Shown here piece by piece: positions 62,112-64,000 of a stretch of DNA of 64,000 nucleotides. The DNA lies in assembly GCA_012270995.1 (NCBI GenBank), contig JAAXHG010000060.1, positions 1-64,000 of the forward strand. The letters run 5' to 3'. Both the position numbers and the translations under genes were made by a program. Origin of the DNA: Vicinamibacteraceae bacterium (GTDB taxonomy: Bacteria; Acidobacteriota; Thermoanaerobaculia; Multivoradales; Multivoraceae). Position 1 is the first letter of the stretch. Every line of letters begins with the position of its first letter. The notes below the pieces were generated by a model that was given only the letters and a program-made list of their open reading frames with translations, was not told where the DNA came from and did no database searches.

Positions 62112-63062
62112 CTACGGCGCCCGCGCCGGTGTGCCTTCCGGAGCTTGCTGAACCGCGAGGTTCTTCGCCCAGAGTTGGCCGGTGCTGCTCAACACCGACT
62201 TGAGGGCGGGGCCCTGGTCGTACAGGATCGTTGACAGGTGGTAGAGCGTCAGGGCCTCGTCCTGCAGGGACTGATCCTCTTCGAGATCCACGACTGACAG
62301 GTTCTGGTTCCTGGCTTCATCCCGGTCGATGCGCCGGCCGTGGCTTCGGTGTTGCTGCCCGCCGAAGTACTCGGCGGCGCCTTCAGACAGTTCCAGGGCA
62401 TCGGGGCGACCGGCAAACATGTACCGTTGGAGCCATCCTTGGACGAGGTCCTGGCCGTAGGCCAGGGCCTGCCGCGCCTCCTCGAGTAGCGCGGGCCCGA
62501 AGGAACGCAAGACGGGCGCCCACGCATGGGCCAGCACCGGATTCCCCGTGATCTCGCGCTTGGCTTCGTCGAACTGCGCCACGATGGAGTGCGCGGAGAA
62601 GGCGCGGTCGGCGACGATGAGCTGAGGATCGGTAGGTCCCAACTGGCTCTGTCGCCCCATGATCACGCGGTCGCAGCCAAGCGCGATCATCGTTCCGGCC
62701 GACATCGCGTAGGTGGGGATCAGGACATCGATCTGGCGGAACTTGCTGCGAAGGTAGTCGACGATCGTCTGGGCGGCTTCTGCCAGACCGCCCGGCGTAT
62801 GCAGGATCAGCAGGAGGTCCTTCGAGAAGTCGCAGCCGTGAACGCCGGCCATGAATCCGTTGACGTCCTCCCGGTTGATCGCCGTGAACAGGCCTGGGAC
62901 TTGCGGTTTCTGGAGGAACGCGGAGGAGTAGTAGAGCACGTTGCGGTCACACCGTTCCGCGATGCGCCGCGCCGACGCGCGCGACCTCTCGGTGATGAAG
63001 CGACCTCTTTCCGCGACTGGAGTGCCGTTCAGCTCATCCAGTAGGTCAGCCCACGTCGCCAT
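62112..63062 (-). CDS. SDH-family Clp-like serine protease
   Basis: 316 aa. Serine dehydrogenase proteinase family (SDH_sah), a ClpP/SppA-type fold: LLLILHTPGGLAEAAQTIVDYLR (HTPGG 88-92), VLIPTYAMSAGTMIALGCDRVIMGRQSQLGPTDPQL with nucleophile Ser121 and the GPTDPQ segment 142-147. No signal peptide or membrane anchor is visible, so it is probably a cytosolic protease. Its start lies inside the end of the 80-aa gene (17-base overlap), so the two are coupled. Such proteases recur near defence genes. Confidence 0.86.
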   Translation of the reverse strand: MATWADLLDELNGTPVAERGRFITERSRASARRIAERCDRNVLYYSSAFLQKPQVPGLFTAINREDVNGFMAGVHGCDFSKDLLLILHTPGGLAEAAQTIVDYLRSKFRQIDVLIPTYAMSAGTMIALGCDRVIMGRQSQLGPTDPQLIVADRAFSAHSIVAQFDEAKREITGNPVLAHAWAPVLRSFGPALLEEARQALAYGQDLVQGWLQRYMFAGRPDALELSEGAAEYFGGQQHRSHGRRIDRDEARNQNLSVVDLEEDQSLQDEALTLYHLSTILYDQGPALKSVLSSTGQLWAKNLAVQQAPEGTPARAP

Positions 63063-63288
63063 CGGAACTCCCCGTGACCACGTAGCCGATGGGGTTGTCC
63101 CATGAGTAGGCCGGTCGTGTCTCTGGCGCCGCGGCCCTCCGGTCAGGCAGGTCGGCCAGGTCGGCCAGCCGCATGACCTCCTCGTACTGCCGCCGCGCTT
63201 CGTCGAGGAGTTCGATGACCTTGGCGTCGCTCGGCTTCAGTCGCGCCTCCGGGTCGGCCGATCGACGAGAGGCGGCTGATCGCGTCAT
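63046..63288 (-). CDS. small helical protein coupled to the SDH protease
   Basis: 80 aa from ATG 63288, chosen for the AAGGAG site 9 bases upstream; the frame continues upstream to 63387 but that extension is Arg/Ser-rich. Residues 1-15 are basic, then a helical region (DAKVIELLDEARRQYEEVMRLADLADLPD) and a short tail (YSWDNPIGYVVTGSSDGD). No domain recognised. The 17-base overlap suggests it is made in step with the protease, possibly as its inhibitor or adaptor. Confidence 0.62.
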   Translation of the reverse strand: MTRSAASRRSADPEARLKPSDAKVIELLDEARRQYEEVMRLADLADLPDRRAAAPETRPAYSWDNPIGYVVTGSSDGDVG

Positions 63289-63727
63289 GGGCGCTGCTCC
63301 TTCCCGACTGCTCGTTCGGTCGACCCAGTTGGAGGCTTGCGGCAGGGCAGATGGTTCATTCGCGGGTCTCCAGGTTCTGGTGTTCACAGTCGCTGGGGCC
63401 GAGGCTTCGGGTTCAGGCCTCCCTTCTGCGCTCTCTTCGGCGCGAACCGTCTCGCCGTGCCTGATCGCACCGAGTTCAGACCTCGAAGTCTACGGCCAGT
63501 GTTCGGCGGTGGCAAGCCGTCGGATCATCGTCGAGCCCCGCGAGGTGGGCCCGCGCTGGCCTGATCCTTGCCGCCGGTCGCCCGAGTGTGAGATTGGCGC
63601 CCGCGGCAAGCGGCGCGGGCTGCGGCGCCCGTTGCGGAAACCCGTGGCTTCCGGACCGCCCCTTGCTCCGCGCAACGCAGGCCGCTGCCTGGGGCGTCTC
63701 AACGGTCAGGGAAGGCTGACGTTCCGC
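63289..63727. other. 440-bp gap with no supported gene
   Basis: Between the 80-aa gene and the partial restriction-methylase gene. Both strands give only short, Arg-rich frames (for example one of 70 codons at 63490-63702 on the minus strand), none with a convincing ribosome site. I see no tRNA, repeat copy or terminator. It may hold promoters or decayed sequence. Confidence 0.5.
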
Positions 63728-64000
63728 TCAGGCACCGGTCGACTCCTCGATTGCGGCACGTTCGTCTGCCGTGAGGCCGTAGAGGTCGTAGACAAGCCGG
63801 TCGATCCTGGCTTCCTCGGCAGAGACGTCGCCGTCCGGGTCGTCGCCCTTGATGGCGAGGATGTGGTCGGCGACGTGAACGAGGGTTTCCTGGAGGTCGT
63901 CGGGGATGCGAGGAATCGGGATGGTCTCGACGACGAACTTCTGCCAGCGGATCAAACCCATGCCGGTCGTTCGGGCGGTCGCGTGTACGTACCAGTTGAC
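63728..64000 (-). CDS. C-terminal tail of an Eco57I/TaqI-like restriction-methylase (partial)
   Basis: The frame is open from the window edge (VNWYVHATARTTGMGLIRWQKFVVETIPIPRIP) to the stop at 63728. The sequence ETIPIPRIPDDLQETLVHVADHIL, then DVSAEEARIDRLVYDLYGLTADERAAIEE is the typical end of type IIG and Eco57I-type N6-adenine methylases with a TaqI-like specificity domain. At least 90 residues are in the window. The rest of the gene, and whether it is intact, cannot be seen. It adds another defence-type gene to this end of the segment. Confidence 0.78.
   Translation of the reverse strand, partial: VNWYVHATARTTGMGLIRWQKFVVETIPIPRIPDDLQETLVHVADHILAIKGDDPDGDVSAEEARIDRLVYDLYGLTADERAAIEESTGA

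Noticed and set aside
63490-63702. 70-codon frame on the minus strand
   Set aside because: Arg/Gly-rich, no ribosome site and no recognisable family; treated as non-coding gap.

Overview
The window is a GC-rich, densely packed chromosomal segment from a Gram-negative, aerobic, heterotrophic bacterium. Gram-negative: a TonB-dependent receptor and many Sec, Tat and lipoprotein leaders. Aerobic: adjacent heme O and heme A synthase genes and several c-type heme proteins. The mix of CRTAC1-type FG-GAP lipoprotein plus TPR partner, DUF1080 lipoprotein, class III PHA synthase, LLM-type flavin/F420 oxidoreductase, CaiB/BaiF CoA-transferases and sulfatase fits an uncultured Acidobacteriota-like lineage. 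That assignment is inference from gene content; there is no rRNA or other phylogenetic marker here. I found no tRNA, rRNA or CRISPR array.

Layout. 1-9.7 kb (mostly minus): small unknown ORF, TPR protein coupled to a CRTAC1 lipoprotein, DUF1761 membrane protein, a Tat-leader thiamine-pyrophosphate (TPP) enzyme interrupted by an in-frame amber codon and coupled to a c-type cytochrome, and a penicillin-acylase-family hydrolase. 9.7-18.4 kb (plus): TonB receptor, DUF1080 lipoprotein, methionine aminopeptidase, secreted beta-rich protein, CoA-transferase, CtaA and CtaB. 18.4-27.8 kb (minus): VapBC, CoA-transferase/Nudix/LLM operon, UDP-glucose dehydrogenase plus UDP-xylose synthase, SDR and MaoC enzymes, PhaR. 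27.8-33.1 kb (plus): PHA module (operator, phasin, PhaE, PhaC, acetyltransferase, acyl-CoA synthetase) and an internally shortened heme/monooxygenase-like protein.

33.3-50.7 kb is a defence-type island. It has an AlbA_2/HATPase regulator coupled to a ParA ATPase and followed by a 16-bp-period repeat array. It also has the parts of a helicase-methylase-ATPase system: PLD-SNF2 helicase, DUF1156 methylase, DUF499 ATPase and a small partner. A Phd/RelE module and an overlapping DUF262 / DUF3696 ATPase / unknown-protein operon are inserted between those parts. The methylase carries an in-frame TGA, the DUF499 gene two frameshifts and the DUF262 gene one, so the island is either decaying or locally mis-sequenced.

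50.7-64 kb returns to metabolic genes: MazEF, an oligopeptide-type binding lipoprotein, thiolase-like protein, an OLD-like ATPase coupled to a sulfatase, enoyl-CoA hydratase, gamma-glutamyltransferase-like Tat lipoprotein and a molybdate-type binding protein. It ends in a Clp-like SDH protease pair and the C-terminal tail of a type IIG-like restriction-methylase that runs off the window.

Four copies of a roughly 100-bp intergenic palindromic repeat (13.2, 28.3, 55.1 and 61.2 kb) tie the segment together. The stem is preserved between copies by G-U wobble and paired changes.
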